Below the pieces are notes generated by a model. The model saw only the letters and a list, made by a program, of their open reading frames with translations. It was not told where the DNA came from and did not search any database. DNA of 64,000 nucleotides from NCBI RefSeq assembly GCF_020295405.1, contig NZ_JADEYP010000003.1, forward strand, positions 1 to 64,000, given 5' to 3'. Shown one piece after another: positions 27,481 to 37,316 of this stretch (position 1 is the first letter of the stretch; each line of letters begins with the position of its first letter). The position numbers were made by a program, and so were the translations under genes. The DNA comes from Sphingobacterium bovistauri. Lineage in GTDB: Bacteria > Bacteroidota > Bacteroidia > Sphingobacteriales > Sphingobacteriaceae.

Positions 27481-27533
27481 GTTCAAATGTACAAAGAAAG
27501 AAAAGATAAAAAAACAGATATAGTAGCTTTTAC

Positions 27534-27564
27534 TTGTTTGGGTTGGTGTAATACTGTATTTTTG
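27534..27564 (+). promoter_or_regulatory. dcd promoter
   Basis: TTG (27534-27536), 20 bases, TATTTTTG (27557-27564), an exact TAnnTTTG match. Predicted leader about 33 bases. The position supports the ATG at 27604 rather than the longer open frame from 27487. Confidence 0.55.
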
Positions 27565-27603
27565 AAACCTATTTGGTTTAGTGCCAATGTAATATTAATC
27601 CGT

Positions 27604-28140
27604 ATGATTTTATCCGATAAAAGAATTCTAGAAGAAATAGAGAATGGAAGCATTGTCATCGAGCCATTTGACAGAAAATGTTTAGGTACGAACTCGTATG
27701 ATGTACATTTAGGTAAATATTTAGCTACGTACAAGGACGATGTTTTGGATGCCAAAAAGCATAATGAGATTCAACATTTTGAAATACCGGCAGAAGGGTA
27801 TGTATTAGAACCGGGAAAATTGTACTTGGGTGTAACTGTTGAGTATACTGAAACGCATAGTCACGTACCATTTTTAGAAGGCAAATCTAGTACTGGTCGT
27901 TTAGGGATTGATATTCACGCTACAGCAGGTAAAGGTGATGTTGGTTTTTGTAACACCTGGACATTAGAAATTTCTGTAGCGCAGCCAGTGCGTGTATACG
28001 CGGGTATGCCTATAGGTCAGTTGATTTATTTCGTAGTAGAAGGAGATATCGAAACATTCTACAATAGCAAAGGAAATGCGAAATATAACAACAAGACTAT
28101 TCGTCCAGTAGAAAGTATGATGTGGAAGAATGCATTTTAA
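27604..28140 (+). CDS. dcd: dCTP deaminase
   Basis: Converts dCTP to dUTP for thymidylate synthesis. The frame opens at 27487, but the first 39 codons have no family similarity and contain the predicted promoter. The real product starts at MILSDKRILEEIENG, giving 178 residues, close to E. coli Dcd (193). It shows FEGKSSxGR-type sequence as LEGKSSTGRLGIDIHATAGK (about 91-110), then GFCNTWTLEI with the catalytic glutamate E122, and PVRVYAGMPIGQLIYF. A bifunctional dCTP deaminase/dUTPase is possible but not distinguishable by eye. A strong bidirectional terminator follows. Confidence 0.93.
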   Translation: MILSDKRILEEIENGSIVIEPFDRKCLGTNSYDVHLGKYLATYKDDVLDAKKHNEIQHFEIPAEGYVLEPGKLYLGVTVEYTETHSHVPFLEGKSSTGRLGIDIHATAGKGDVGFCNTWTLEISVAQPVRVYAGMPIGQLIYFVVEGDIETFYNSKGNAKYNNKTIRPVESMMWKNAF

Positions 28141-28148
28141 TTGTTGCA

Positions 28149-28205
28149 TTTTCTAGATAAAAATAAAGCCCTTGAAAATCAAGGGCTTTATTTTTATCTA
28201 GAAAA
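28149..28205. terminator. Bidirectional terminator, perfect 27-base palindrome
   Basis: 28149-28175 and 28179-28205 are exact reverse complements with an AAA loop. The core is AAAGCCCTTGA/TCAAGGGCTTT, flanked by A/T-rich arms that supply a T-run in either direction. It lies between the convergent dcd and Rrf2 genes and serves both. Confidence 0.9.
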
Positions 28206-28210
28206 GTTTT

Positions 28211-28654
28211 TTAATTATCAAGGCTAAAACCCAATTCTTTTTCCTTGTTTATTAAGGATGCGATACTTGTGTCGTTTAGAATTTGTAGCATGGCATTACG
28301 AACATCAACAAATGTATCGCGTATACCGCAGGCATGTTCCTCTGTGCATTCGTCACAAGAACGATAAAAGTTTAAACTAACACATGGTAGCAAGGCAATA
28401 GGGCCGTCGATCAAACGCATTACTTGTGAAAGAAAAATGTCTTCAGGTGCTTTATTCAAGCTATAGCCGCCTCCAGCACCTTTTTTAGAATATAGAATGC
28501 CCGCATTACGCATTTCTAACAAAATCTGCTCAAGAAACTTTTTCGGGATACCTTCTTCCTCTGCAATTTTAACAATTTGCATTGGTTCTTTTCCATAGTT
28601 TCTTCCCAAAACCATTAAGGCTTTAATGGCGTATTTTGTCTTTTTAGAAATCAT
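28211..28654 (-). CDS. Rrf2-family transcriptional regulator with cysteine cluster
   Basis: 147-residue winged-helix regulator of the Rrf2 family (relatives of IscR, NsrR and CymR). The DNA-binding domain covers about 1-65 with TKYAIKALMVLGRNYGKEP and IPKKFLEQILLEMRNAGILY, then the wing KKGAGGGYSLNK. Four cysteines, C91, C100, C103 and C109, lie in the loop where IscR/NsrR bind an iron-sulfur cluster, so it probably senses iron-sulfur status, nitric oxide or oxygen. Targets are not visible. It is downstream of pafA on the same strand but has its own -7 box 20 bases upstream. Confidence 0.88.
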   Translation of the reverse strand: MISKKTKYAIKALMVLGRNYGKEPMQIVKIAEEEGIPKKFLEQILLEMRNAGILYSKKGAGGGYSLNKAPEDIFLSQVMRLIDGPIALLPCVSLNFYRSCDECTEEHACGIRDTFVDVRNAMLQILNDTSIASLINKEKELGFSLDN

Positions 28655-28673
28655 AAGATCGTGATTTAACCAT

Positions 28674-28681
28674 CAAAAATA
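28674..28681 (-). promoter_or_regulatory. Rrf2 gene -7 element
   Basis: TATTTTTG on the minus strand, an exact TAnnTTTG match, 19 bases before the ATG at 28654. No clear upstream element. It sits just after the pafA stop codon. Confidence 0.42.
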
Positions 28682-28694
28682 CGAAATTTATTGT

Positions 28695-30335
28695 TTATTG
28701 ACCTAAGACTTCAACAATTGGTTTTCCAATCGAGGCGTTTGGTTCCATGACATGAAGTAGAGATGCTAGAGTTGGCGCTATATCAGTGCTATAGACTTCT
28801 TTGTTGCTAGTTCCGGGCTTGATACCCCAACCCATGAAAATCAACGGAATATGTGAGTCATATGAAGACCATACTCCATGTGTGGTACCCGTGCTGCGAG
28901 GTGTGCCAGAATACCATTGTGGTTCGGCAATTATTTGAATAACACCACTATTTTTGCGGTTGTATCCGTTGATGATTTTTTCGCGAAGTGGTGCTGGAAT
29001 AAACATGTTTTCTGCATTTTCCATATCAACTACATACGCTATACCATCTTGTTTTTTCAAATTCTTAATGATAACTTTTTTAATAGCTTCTGCATCTAAC
29101 TGCAGAGAATCAATCACCTTATTATTCAGATGGACTTGGTAATTCATCAAGCTATTTACTAGGCCTTTTTGACCGAATATTTTTGATAATTCGGCATCTA
29201 TATCTTTTTGTATTTGTCGTAAGAATAAATAGCCTCCGTTTCCTTTTTGATCGGTATAGAATAATGGGTTGTAAGAGGCAGCATGATCAGATGTCAAAAA
29301 GAAAGTGTAATTCCCTTGCCCCACAGTTTTATCCAAATATTGCAGAAAATCGGCAATATCTCTATCCAGCCTAAGGTAGGTGTCTTCGATTTCTACAGCT
29401 GATAAAGAGTATCGGTGTCCTACATAATCCGTGGCAGATAAGCTTACACATAGAAAATCGGTGTGTTTTGTAGGGTTGTTACCTAGAGTTTCACTTTCTA
29501 TAGCTGATTTTGCAAAATCTAATGTAAATGTATTGCCTTGAGGTGTTGTTTTGATCAATTCAAGACCTGCATCTTTCATTAATTCTGAAGTTTTACGTGG
29601 AAAAGTTGGAGATTTTTCTCCCGCCCATTTACCCTCGTATGTATTGTCATCATTGATGCTATTTGTGTAGGTGTCAATTGGATAGAGTGTATTCCAATCT
29701 TGCATTAAGTATTTTTCAGCCAGCTTTTGTTTATTAAATTTATTAACCCATTCTGGTAAGTTATTCATGTAAAAAGTACTGGTAATCCAATTTCCCGATT
29801 TAGACTCAAACCAGTAAGCGGCATCAGCAAAATGACCAGCAGGTAGTATGCCTCCTCTATCTTTAATAGAAATTCCAACAACTTTAGATTTAAAATTCGT
29901 TGCTAATTTTAATTGGTCAGTGATTGTTGATGCTAATAAGTTTCTCGGAGATTGTTTACCCTCAATGGCTTTAGATCCTACGCCTTCTACGTTAATATCC
30001 TCCGTACAATACATCTCTTGCCCCGTGGATTGAATAATCCAATCATTACCAGCTATACCATGAATTGAAGGTACCGATCCTGTGTATACTGTGCTGTGAC
30101 CGATAGCGGTATAGGTAGGGATATATGGGATTATTGTGTTTTCGCAAGAAAAGCCTTCCTTTAGTAATCTTTTAAATCCATAATTACTATATCGGTCTGC
30201 AAAAGTATACAGGTAATCCCAACGCATTTGGTCGATCATTAGCCCAACCACGAGTTTTGGCCTTTCGACTTGCGCCTGCATAGTATTTGAAAGACTTAAA
30301 AGCGCTAAGATTAATGCTAAAAGCTTTTTTTTCAT
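28695..30335 (-). CDS. pafA: PafA-type alkaline phosphatase
   Basis: Exported phosphate monoesterase of the alkaline phosphatase superfamily, 546 residues, with a signal peptide cleaved near MQA-Q (about residue 21). Metal ligands and nucleophile match Elizabethkingia PafA. GLMIDQMRWDY holds the first aspartate. TYTAIGHSTVYTG has the threonine nucleophile (T76), and GNDW supplies N97. IKDRGG gives K158 and R160, the residues that give PafA its preference for monoesters over diesters. A second metal site is seen in LTSDHAASYNP and STGTTHG. It acts in the periplasm or at the surface to release phosphate. It begins 33 bases after uvrA with no clear promoter of its own, so it may be cotranscribed with uvrA. 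Confidence 0.9.
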   Translation of the reverse strand: MKKKLLALILALLSLSNTMQAQVERPKLVVGLMIDQMRWDYLYTFADRYSNYGFKRLLKEGFSCENTIIPYIPTYTAIGHSTVYTGSVPSIHGIAGNDWIIQSTGQEMYCTEDINVEGVGSKAIEGKQSPRNLLASTITDQLKLATNFKSKVVGISIKDRGGILPAGHFADAAYWFESKSGNWITSTFYMNNLPEWVNKFNKQKLAEKYLMQDWNTLYPIDTYTNSINDDNTYEGKWAGEKSPTFPRKTSELMKDAGLELIKTTPQGNTFTLDFAKSAIESETLGNNPTKHTDFLCVSLSATDYVGHRYSLSAVEIEDTYLRLDRDIADFLQYLDKTVGQGNYTFFLTSDHAASYNPLFYTDQKGNGGYLFLRQIQKDIDAELSKIFGQKGLVNSLMNYQVHLNNKVIDSLQLDAEAIKKVIIKNLKKQDGIAYVVDMENAENMFIPAPLREKIINGYNRKNSGVIQIIAEPQWYSGTPRSTGTTHGVWSSYDSHIPLIFMGWGIKPGTSNKEVYSTDIAPTLASLLHVMEPNASIGKPIVEVLGQ

Positions 30336-30368
30336 TTTGGATGGGTAAATTAAAATATTTTATATTAA

Positions 30369-33164
30369 TTATTTAAGATGATTTTTCAAATATTGACCCG
30401 TATAGCTTTCTTCACATTTCACTAAATCTTCGGGTAAACCTGTAAATACAATATTACCTCCGCGTTGTCCACCCTCAGGACCGATATCGATAACCCAATC
30501 CGCTGACTTAATCATGTCCATATTGTGTTCGATAACTAGAATACTATTGCCTAAAGCTATTAAATCATTAAATGATCGCAATAGTTTTTGTATATCATGA
30601 AAGTGAAGTCCTGTAGTAGGCTCATCGAATATGAATAATGTTTTTTTGCTGTTATTTCCTTTAATTAAGAATGAAGCTAATTTTATACGTTGAGCTTCAC
30701 CGCCAGATAGAGTACTTGATGATTGCCCCATTTTGACATATCCTAAACCTACATCTTTCAAAGGCTTTAATTTTGCCATGATTTTAGGTTGATCCACAAA
30801 AAAATCTAAAGCTTCATCTACACTTAAATCTAAAATATCAGAAACAGATTTTTCTTTGTAAGTGACATCTAAAACATGCGTTTTAAAACGTTTGCCGGCA
30901 CAGGCTTCACATGGTAACACAATATCGGCCATGAATTGCATCTCGATTTTTACTTCACCATCCCCCTGGCACACATCACAGCGTCCACCCTCTACATTGA
31001 ATGAAAATGCTGCTGGTTTTAATCCGTTGGCTTTTGCAGCGGGCAAACCTGAATATAAAGAACGAATTTCATCCCAAGCTTTTACATAGGTCACTGGATT
31101 GGAACGTGAAGACCTGCCAATAGGATTTTGATCCACTAGTTCTATTTGTTCTATTTGGCTGAAATCTCCTTCGATCCCGTCAAATTGTCCCGTCTGTTCT
31201 CCAGAATAATTTCCTAAAGTTTTCTGGAGAGCTGGATATAAGACACGTTTGACGAGTGATGTTTTACCTGAACCAGATACGCCTGTCACAACGGTGAATA
31301 CATTTAATGGAAAATCAACATTGATACCACGCAAATTGTTTTCACGCGCCCCTTTTATTGTGATTTTGTCTGTCCATTTTCTTCGTGATTTTGGTACTTC
31401 AATTTGTAACTGTCCACTAAGGTATTGACCAGTCAACGATTTTTTGTCTTTGACGATTTGATCGTAAATACCAGCAAATACCATTTCACCACCATTGATA
31501 CCTGCTTCTGGACCAATGTCGATGAGGTAATCAGCAGCCTCCATCATTTCTTGCTCATGCTCTACTACAATTACTGTATTACCAATATCACGAAGAGATT
31601 TTAATACCCCTATAAGTCTATTCGTGTCTTTTGGGTGTAGTCCAATACTCGGTTCATCTAATACATAAATCGAACCTACTAAAGAACTTCCTAAAGATGT
31701 AGCTAAGTTAATGCGTTGAGATTCACCTCCCGAGAGAGTATTGCTTAGGCGATTTAATGTCAAATAGCTTAAGCCTACATCACATAGGAATTGAATACGA
31801 TTTGTAATTTCAGTCAAAAGACGTTTTGCAATGATTTGTTCACTGGTATTTAAGTCTAGATCTTTGAAAAATTCTAATAGTTGGTCTATTGGTAAAAGCA
31901 CTAAATCTAAAATTGATTTTTGTGCAATTTTCACATACCCAGCATCACTGCGAAGACGTGTCCCTTTACATTCAGGACAATCTGTCTTTCCTCGGTAACG
32001 GGAGAGCATGACACGATATTGTATTTTATAGGTCTGTTCCTCTAGTTCAGTGAAGAAGTCATTCAAACCTTTAAAATATTTATTTCCTGTCCATAGTAAT
32101 TCTTGCTGAGCAGGTGTTAAATCTGCATAAGCACGGTGAATAGGAAAGTCAAATTTGATTGCAGTACGTACTAGAGTTTCTAACCAAATCCCCATTTTCT
32201 CACCTCTCCATGGCGCTATAGCACCATCATAAACAGATTTGCTTTTGTCGGGGACTACCAAATCTGGGTCAATTCCAATGATCTTACCATAGCCCTCGCA
32301 TCGTTTGCATGCGCCATAAGGATTATTGAAACTAAAAAAGTTTGGTGAAGGTTCTTCGAATAGAATTCCATCTAATTCAAATTTTTCTGAAAAATGATAT
32401 ACTTCTCCATTGATATCAATATAACATTCTCCTTTGCCTTCAAAATATGCTGTCTGAATAGAGTCCGCTAATCTTGAAGTCGTTTCGTCATCACCATCCA
32501 ATCGTACCCTATCGATGACAATTCGTATGTCGCTGTTTTTGAAGTCTTTGTTTGAAACTGCTTTATCCTCAAGAATGCTTTCGATTTTCTGAATGCTATT
32601 TTCAAAAAGAATCCTAACAAAACCTTTATGCAGAAGAAGGGATAATTCTTCTTTTAATTTTCTATTATTCCCTAATAATGGGCTATATATTGTAATAGTC
32701 GAATCTGTTTCATGTGAAATGATTTTGTCAACAATATTTGAAATAGAGTCTTTGGTTACAATATTTCCAGAAATTGGAGAATATGTTTTACCGACACGCG
32801 CAAAAAGCAATTTCAAATAATCATATATTTCTGTAGAGGTACCTACTGTAGAGCGCGGATTAGAAGTAATCACTTTCTGCTCTATAGCAATTGCAGGCGC
32901 AATTCCTTTGATGTAATCTACTTCTGGCTTATTCATGCGCCCCATAAATTGTCGTGCATATGACGATAGGCTTTCTACATATCGACGCTGGCCTTCGGCA
33001 TATAATGTGTCAAAGGCTAAAGAAGACTTTCCTGAGCCAGACATGCCAGTAATCACGACTAACTTATTTTTAGGTATTTCGACATCAATATTTTTCAGAT
33101 TATTGACGCGAGCACCCTTAATTTGGATATATGATTTGGGATTAAAATCCTTATTTTTTTGCAT
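30369..33164 (-). CDS. uvrA: Excinuclease ABC subunit A
   Basis: DNA damage sensor of nucleotide excision repair, a tandem ABC ATPase of 931 residues (usual 940-950). It has both Walker A motifs ([14 protein letters not shown] near residue 32 and [17 protein letters not shown] near 630), both signatures ([12 protein letters not shown] and [12 protein letters not shown]), and zinc-binding cysteine pairs in [27 protein letters not shown] and CEACAGKRF. The frame extends to a TTG at 33173, but that codon lies inside a TAACTTTG box (33178-33171). The ATG at 33164 is therefore the start, only 6 bases after the box, which points to a leaderless or nearly leaderless mRNA. Confidence 0.96.
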   Translation of the reverse strand: MQKNKDFNPKSYIQIKGARVNNLKNIDVEIPKNKLVVITGMSGSGKSSLAFDTLYAEGQRRYVESLSSYARQFMGRMNKPEVDYIKGIAPAIAIEQKVITSNPRSTVGTSTEIYDYLKLLFARVGKTYSPISGNIVTKDSISNIVDKIISHETDSTITIYSPLLGNNRKLKEELSLLLHKGFVRILFENSIQKIESILEDKAVSNKDFKNSDIRIVIDRVRLDGDDETTSRLADSIQTAYFEGKGECYIDINGEVYHFSEKFELDGILFEEPSPNFFSFNNPYGACKRCEGYGKIIGIDPDLVVPDKSKSVYDGAIAPWRGEKMGIWLETLVRTAIKFDFPIHRAYADLTPAQQELLWTGNKYFKGLNDFFTELEEQTYKIQYRVMLSRYRGKTDCPECKGTRLRSDAGYVKIAQKSILDLVLLPIDQLLEFFKDLDLNTSEQIIAKRLLTEITNRIQFLCDVGLSYLTLNRLSNTLSGGESQRINLATSLGSSLVGSIYVLDEPSIGLHPKDTNRLIGVLKSLRDIGNTVIVVEHEQEMMEAADYLIDIGPEAGINGGEMVFAGIYDQIVKDKKSLTGQYLSGQLQIEVPKSRRKWTDKITIKGARENNLRGINVDFPLNVFTVVTGVSGSGKTSLVKRVLYPALQKTLGNYSGEQTGQFDGIEGDFSQIEQIELVDQNPIGRSSRSNPVTYVKAWDEIRSLYSGLPAAKANGLKPAAFSFNVEGGRCDVCQGDGEVKIEMQFMADIVLPCEACAGKRFKTHVLDVTYKEKSVSDILDLSVDEALDFFVDQPKIMAKLKPLKDVGLGYVKMGQSSSTLSGGEAQRIKLASFLIKGNNSKKTLFIFDEPTTGLHFHDIQKLLRSFNDLIALGNSILVIEHNMDMIKSADWVIDIGPEGGQRGGNIVFTGLPEDLVKCEESYTGQYLKNHLK

Positions 33165-33170
33165 AACCCA

Positions 33171-33178
33171 CAAAGTTA
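33171..33178 (-). promoter_or_regulatory. uvrA -7 element abutting the start codon
   Basis: TAACTTTG on the minus strand, exact consensus, six bases before the ATG. No convincing TTTG lies 18-20 bases upstream. If used, transcription would begin at or within a few bases of the start codon. Confidence 0.5.
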
Positions 33179-33323
33179 ATCATTTCTAGGTAGTTGATGA
33201 GTTTTGTTTGTGATACTTATTGAGGTGTATTTCTAAATTTAGTGTAATTTTTTTGCGTGTACATGGCAATGTCGGATTCTAAGTGTCTTAAATGAATAAT
33301 TATGCTGGATTTGTTCAAAAACT

Positions 33324-33355
33324 TATTTAGTTTTATTCTAAATAGCGTATATTTG
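33324..33355 (+). promoter_or_regulatory. Promoter and operator of the receptor-protease operon
   Basis: TATATTTG (33348-33355) is an exact -7 match, 18 bases before the ATG. A perfect inverted repeat, TATTTAG (33324-33330), 7 bases, CTAAATA (33338-33344), overlaps the -33 position and spacer, where a repressor would block RNA polymerase. The shape resembles DtxR/MntR-type operators, but the identity of any regulator is a guess. Confidence 0.55.
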
Positions 33356-33373
33356 CCTCAATTCAAGCTGCAT

Positions 33374-36094
33374 ATGAAAAAAGTGTTTCTATCAATTACT
33401 CTCTTGGGTAATTTATTAATTACAAGTAAATCACTAGCAAATTCGAATGCTACAAATATTATTCAAAATCAATCTTTTGTAGAGATAAAGGGGAAAGTGC
33501 TATCTGGGCAAAAAGCTTTAGTTGGAGCAACAGTTTCAATTGTTGAGTTGCAATTGGTAAGTGCGACGAATAATAAGGGTGAGTTCCAATTTAAAAATAT
33601 TCCTAAGGGTGAATATACGCTGAGCATACAGTATACTGGTATGAAATCGACACAAGTTAAAGCTGTAATAGGTGAGACAATTATTGTTGATTTAAAGGAG
33701 AATTCTATTGCCATTGAGGGGGTACAAGTCGTAGGAGAGCGCTCTAATGTAAAGGGAGCAACATCTACCTTTATATCTCGACAAGCAATCGAACACTTAC
33801 AAGCCACGAGTATAGCTGAGGTTTTGCAATTGTTGCCTGGACAGACCATAGCTAACCCATCTTTTTCGGGGGTAAATTCACCAAGCATTCGTCAAGTATC
33901 CGACAGTAGAAGCGGTAATGTAGCTGCATTGGGTACTTCTGTTTTGGTGAACGGTGCTCAATTATCGAATAATGCGGATATGCAGGCTGTAAATACAGCT
34001 ACTGGAGGTATCTCGTCAAGTTTTTCTAATGCGACAGGTAAAGGAACAGATTTAAGACAATTGACTGCAGATAATGTTGAGTCTATAGAAATCATCCGTG
34101 GTATTCCATCTGTAGAATATGGTGATTTAACATCAGGTGTTATTGATGTGAAAACGAAAGCTGCGGTTCAACCTTTGCAAGCCAAATTTAGATTAAATCC
34201 AACATTGAAACAAGCTTGGGTAGGACAAGGATTTGGGGTAGGAAAAGATGCAGGCGCTTTATTTGTTGATTTTGATTATACGCATGCTGCGAATAGACAG
34301 ATCCAATCAAGTGAATCCTACCAACGTTTTAATACTTCGATTCAATACACGAATACTATTGGTCACAATAAGAATTTATATACAAATACTACCTTGGCGT
34401 TTGGTGGCTATTATGATGATAGCAAGATTGACCCAGATTTAGCCGTGAATCAAGTCATTAACCAATCAGAGAATTATGATTTGCGTTTTTCAACAAATGG
34501 TCGTTGGAACTTAGATAAAAAGTTTGCCCGTAATATTAATTATGTTTTATCTGCACAATTAGGTTTTCAAAATGGTTTTCAGCAACAGCAAACGCTAGGT
34601 GAACTATCTGCTGTATCAACCAGTTTAACTGATATTACGCAAGAAGTAGGTTATTTGCCGTCTAGCTACTTGCAGAAGCTATATTTAAAAGGAAAGCCAC
34701 TTAATTTGCAAGCACGTCTTTCTGATAACTTTTATTTCTCGACAGGATCTGTTAAACATGCATTCGTGGTAGGAGGAACTTATACATTAGATAAAAACTT
34801 TGGTGAGGGTAAATATTTTACAGACGGACTGCCTCCGAAAGTAAATGGGGGACTAGGGTTTAGACCTCGTAAATTCTCTGATATACCGGCGATGCAGCAG
34901 GTCGCTTTTTACGTAGAAGATAAATTGTCTACAGATATATTTGGAAGACCATTAGATGTTGTTGCTGGATTACGCTATGATGTGGTACAACCTTTCCGTT
35001 CTGATAAGAAGAACGCATTATCACCTCGTATTAATGCTTCTTATGAGCTATTTACTGATCTCAAGATTCGAGGTGGTTATGGGTTGAGTGCAAAAGCGCC
35101 TTCCTTAATATATATGTATCCTGATCCGGTTTATGTGGACGTATTTAGTTTAAATCATTATAAACAAGATCCGAGAGAGCAATTGGCGATGATGACAACG
35201 CGTGTTTTCTCTGCCGAAAATCCTAGTTTGGAGATGGTGAAATCTAAAAAATCTGAGCTTGGTTTAGATTATAAGAAGTTCTCATTGACATTCTATCAAG
35301 AAAAAGTGGATAATGGATTGGATATGTACCAATATTATAATTTCACAACTATTCCTATGTATTCTGTTTCATCACAAAATGCAGGGGAAAAGCCTGTGTT
35401 AAGCTCAACAGTCAAGGATTCATTATTTGTGGTAGATTATAATGTTCCGCGCAATAATGTAAGTGTGGTCAATAAAGGGGTAGAATTCGATTTTGATTTT
35501 GGCAGAGTTCAGCCTTTGCGTACTTCTTTTACATTCAATGGAGCATATAATTACTCAAAAAGTGTTGAAAATAATCCATTTGTATATGCACGTCGTTTAC
35601 CCAACCAACCTTACAATAAACTTGGTGTATTTGAGGGGCGTGGTGCCGAAAGTTCACGTTTCGTGACTACTGTACGTGCAATTCATCAGATCCCAGAGAT
35701 TCGTTTGTTAGTGACATTAACGGCTCAAACTATTTGGGTAGATCAACATGAATATATCAATTACACTAGTAAACCTTATGGGTTGATTGATATTGCTCCT
35801 AGTGCTGCTGGCAAGGTAACAATGTTGTCAGATCAAGAAATAGCAGATATACCAGCATCATCAGGTTTGTACTTACCTGTAGCCGATGCTTATTATTTAA
35901 CAGAATCGTGGAAGCCACTATGGTTATTCAATACTAAAGTAACCAAGGAGTTTGGGAAAAATTATGGCTTCTCATTTTATGTCAATAACATTACCAACAA
36001 TCGTCCATATGTAGAAAATACACGTTATCCAAATCAATATGTGAAACGTAATATTCCTATTTTCTTTGGAAGTGAATTGTCTATCAAGTTCTAG
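33374..36094 (+). CDS. TonB-dependent outer-membrane receptor
   Basis: A 906-residue receptor; the frame opens at 33302 but the promoter at 33348-33355 and the signal peptide (MKKVFLSITLLGNLLITSKS) fix the ATG at 33374. Domains in order: signal peptide (1-22), carboxypeptidase-regulatory-like domain (about 40-118), plug (about 125-255, with VESIEIIRGIPSVEYGDLTSG), and a 22-strand barrel ending in FFGSELSIKF. It lacks the SusC-type signature and no SusD follows, so it belongs to the general TonB-receptor group. It leads a four-gene operon with a DUF4876-like lipoprotein, a DUF6850-like protein and a C25-like peptidase. The ligand is unknown. Metal, heme or peptides are possible. Confidence 0.9.
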   Translation: MKKVFLSITLLGNLLITSKSLANSNATNIIQNQSFVEIKGKVLSGQKALVGATVSIVELQLVSATNNKGEFQFKNIPKGEYTLSIQYTGMKSTQVKAVIGETIIVDLKENSIAIEGVQVVGERSNVKGATSTFISRQAIEHLQATSIAEVLQLLPGQTIANPSFSGVNSPSIRQVSDSRSGNVAALGTSVLVNGAQLSNNADMQAVNTATGGISSSFSNATGKGTDLRQLTADNVESIEIIRGIPSVEYGDLTSGVIDVKTKAAVQPLQAKFRLNPTLKQAWVGQGFGVGKDAGALFVDFDYTHAANRQIQSSESYQRFNTSIQYTNTIGHNKNLYTNTTLAFGGYYDDSKIDPDLAVNQVINQSENYDLRFSTNGRWNLDKKFARNINYVLSAQLGFQNGFQQQQTLGELSAVSTSLTDITQEVGYLPSSYLQKLYLKGKPLNLQARLSDNFYFSTGSVKHAFVVGGTYTLDKNFGEGKYFTDGLPPKVNGGLGFRPRKFSDIPAMQQVAFYVEDKLSTDIFGRPLDVVAGLRYDVVQPFRSDKKNALSPRINASYELFTDLKIRGGYGLSAKAPSLIYMYPDPVYVDVFSLNHYKQDPREQLAMMTTRVFSAENPSLEMVKSKKSELGLDYKKFSLTFYQEKVDNGLDMYQYYNFTTIPMYSVSSQNAGEKPVLSSTVKDSLFVVDYNVPRNNVSVVNKGVEFDFDFGRVQPLRTSFTFNGAYNYSKSVENNPFVYARRLPNQPYNKLGVFEGRGAESSRFVTTVRAIHQIPEIRLLVTLTAQTIWVDQHEYINYTSKPYGLIDIAPSAAGKVTMLSDQEIADIPASSGLYLPVADAYYLTESWKPLWLFNTKVTKEFGKNYGFSFYVNNITNNRPYVENTRYPNQYVKRNIPIFFGSELSIKF

Positions 36095-36102
36095 AATGTA
36101 TT

Positions 36103-37314
36103 ATGAAAAATATAAAAAAAATCAGTCTTTATTGTCTTACAATAATTACAATTTTCACAAGTTGTAGAAAAGATTTTGAAGAGATAAATTCGGTTCAGCT
36201 TCAATTGCAATTGGAATTTCCAGATACGTTTGTGGATGGTAAAGTACCATCAGGTATTGATGTTACTTTACGAAATAATATTACTGGAGATCAAACAAAT
36301 CTTACTTCTGATGAAAGAGGACAAGTTGTCGCAAACGTGATTCCGGGAACCTATACAGTTACGGCTTCAAAGGCTTATGAACCAACTGTTGCTTTTGAGA
36401 TAGCTGGATATGATCAAGAGATATTTGTAAATGGTAGTCTGTCTCCGCTAGTGGTAGATGGTTCTAAATCTGCAATTCTTAAATTGAATAGTAGTAGAGC
36501 TGGCGGATTGGTGATTCGAGAGTTTTATTACAGCGCAGTTACGGGATATATTTATGACGGTTTTACAGAAATCTATAATAATTCAAACGAAGCTATTCGC
36601 GTAGACAGTTTATTTATTGGAGCAACACGTTCGGCAGCTTCTAATAATACGGCAGCTTCGTCTCCATATAATTTTTTGACAGTTCATCCGAATGAAGTGT
36701 ATTTAAATCAGGTGTTTATGATCCCATCAAATGGTGCTGCTAAATATCTTCAGCCTGGAGAATCTTTGGTTGTTGCATTGGATGCTTTTAACCACAAGTC
36801 AGATCCTAATGGTAATAAGAATTCACCTGTGGATCTTGGGGATGCGGATTATGAGGTGTATTGGAGATTCCCTTCCAATCAACCAGATATAGATTTTCCT
36901 GACGTACCTAATATGCTTCATGTTCATGCGGGTAGTACAGCCGGCTTTGACTGGAATATTGGTATAAATGGAGCTGGAATGGTGATTTTCAAGGTTGATG
37001 ATACTTCTAAATTACCAGTTATATTTGAGCCAGACGCAAGGACAGCTGGGACAACACAATATATGGGAGTGCCTGTTGAAAAGATTATAGATGGTGTAGA
37101 TGCTACGGCCAATTCATCTATCTTTTTAAGTAACAAGCGACTGCCAGCTACAGTAGATGCCAGTATGGCATACACCGGAGCCACATTGAAGGGGTATTCT
37201 GTTCGTCGTAAAGTGAAATCAGTGGTAGAGGGAAGAACAATATTTATGGACACCAATAATTCTGCTGTGGATTTTGAAATGAATCCAGTGGCATCACCTC
37301 GAAAATGGAATTAA
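36103..37314 (+). CDS. DUF4876-like lipoprotein
   Basis: A 403-residue lipoprotein (leader ends in TIFTSC, Cys 21), therefore anchored to a membrane and possibly surface exposed. The N-terminal part (about 30-120) looks like a beta-sandwich with an IPGTYTVTASK element. The main domain (about 135-403) has GLVIREFYYSAVTGYIYDGF and TEIYNNSNEAIRVDSLFIGA, which I associate with DUF4876. That family is recalled from memory, not searched. It starts 8 bases after the receptor gene, so it is probably its partner in the outer leaflet, as SusD is for SusC. No catalytic motif seen. Confidence 0.72.
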   Translation: MKNIKKISLYCLTIITIFTSCRKDFEEINSVQLQLQLEFPDTFVDGKVPSGIDVTLRNNITGDQTNLTSDERGQVVANVIPGTYTVTASKAYEPTVAFEIAGYDQEIFVNGSLSPLVVDGSKSAILKLNSSRAGGLVIREFYYSAVTGYIYDGFTEIYNNSNEAIRVDSLFIGATRSAASNNTAASSPYNFLTVHPNEVYLNQVFMIPSNGAAKYLQPGESLVVALDAFNHKSDPNGNKNSPVDLGDADYEVYWRFPSNQPDIDFPDVPNMLHVHAGSTAGFDWNIGINGAGMVIFKVDDTSKLPVIFEPDARTAGTTQYMGVPVEKIIDGVDATANSSIFLSNKRLPATVDASMAYTGATLKGYSVRRKVKSVVEGRTIFMDTNNSAVDFEMNPVASPRKWN

Positions 37315-37316
37315 TT

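Noticed and set aside
27487..27603. 39-codon N-terminal extension of dCTP deaminase
   Set aside because: It contains an exact promoter box (27557-27564), and the enzyme family begins at MILSDK.
33285..33310. A Fur-box-like A/T stretch upstream of the receptor operon
   Set aside because: Only a few bases resemble the Fur consensus in an A/T-rich background; the perfect repeat at 33324-33344 is far better supported.
33302..33373. Upstream start for the TonB receptor
   Set aside because: It lies upstream of the -7 box at 33348-33355 and would bury the signal peptide.
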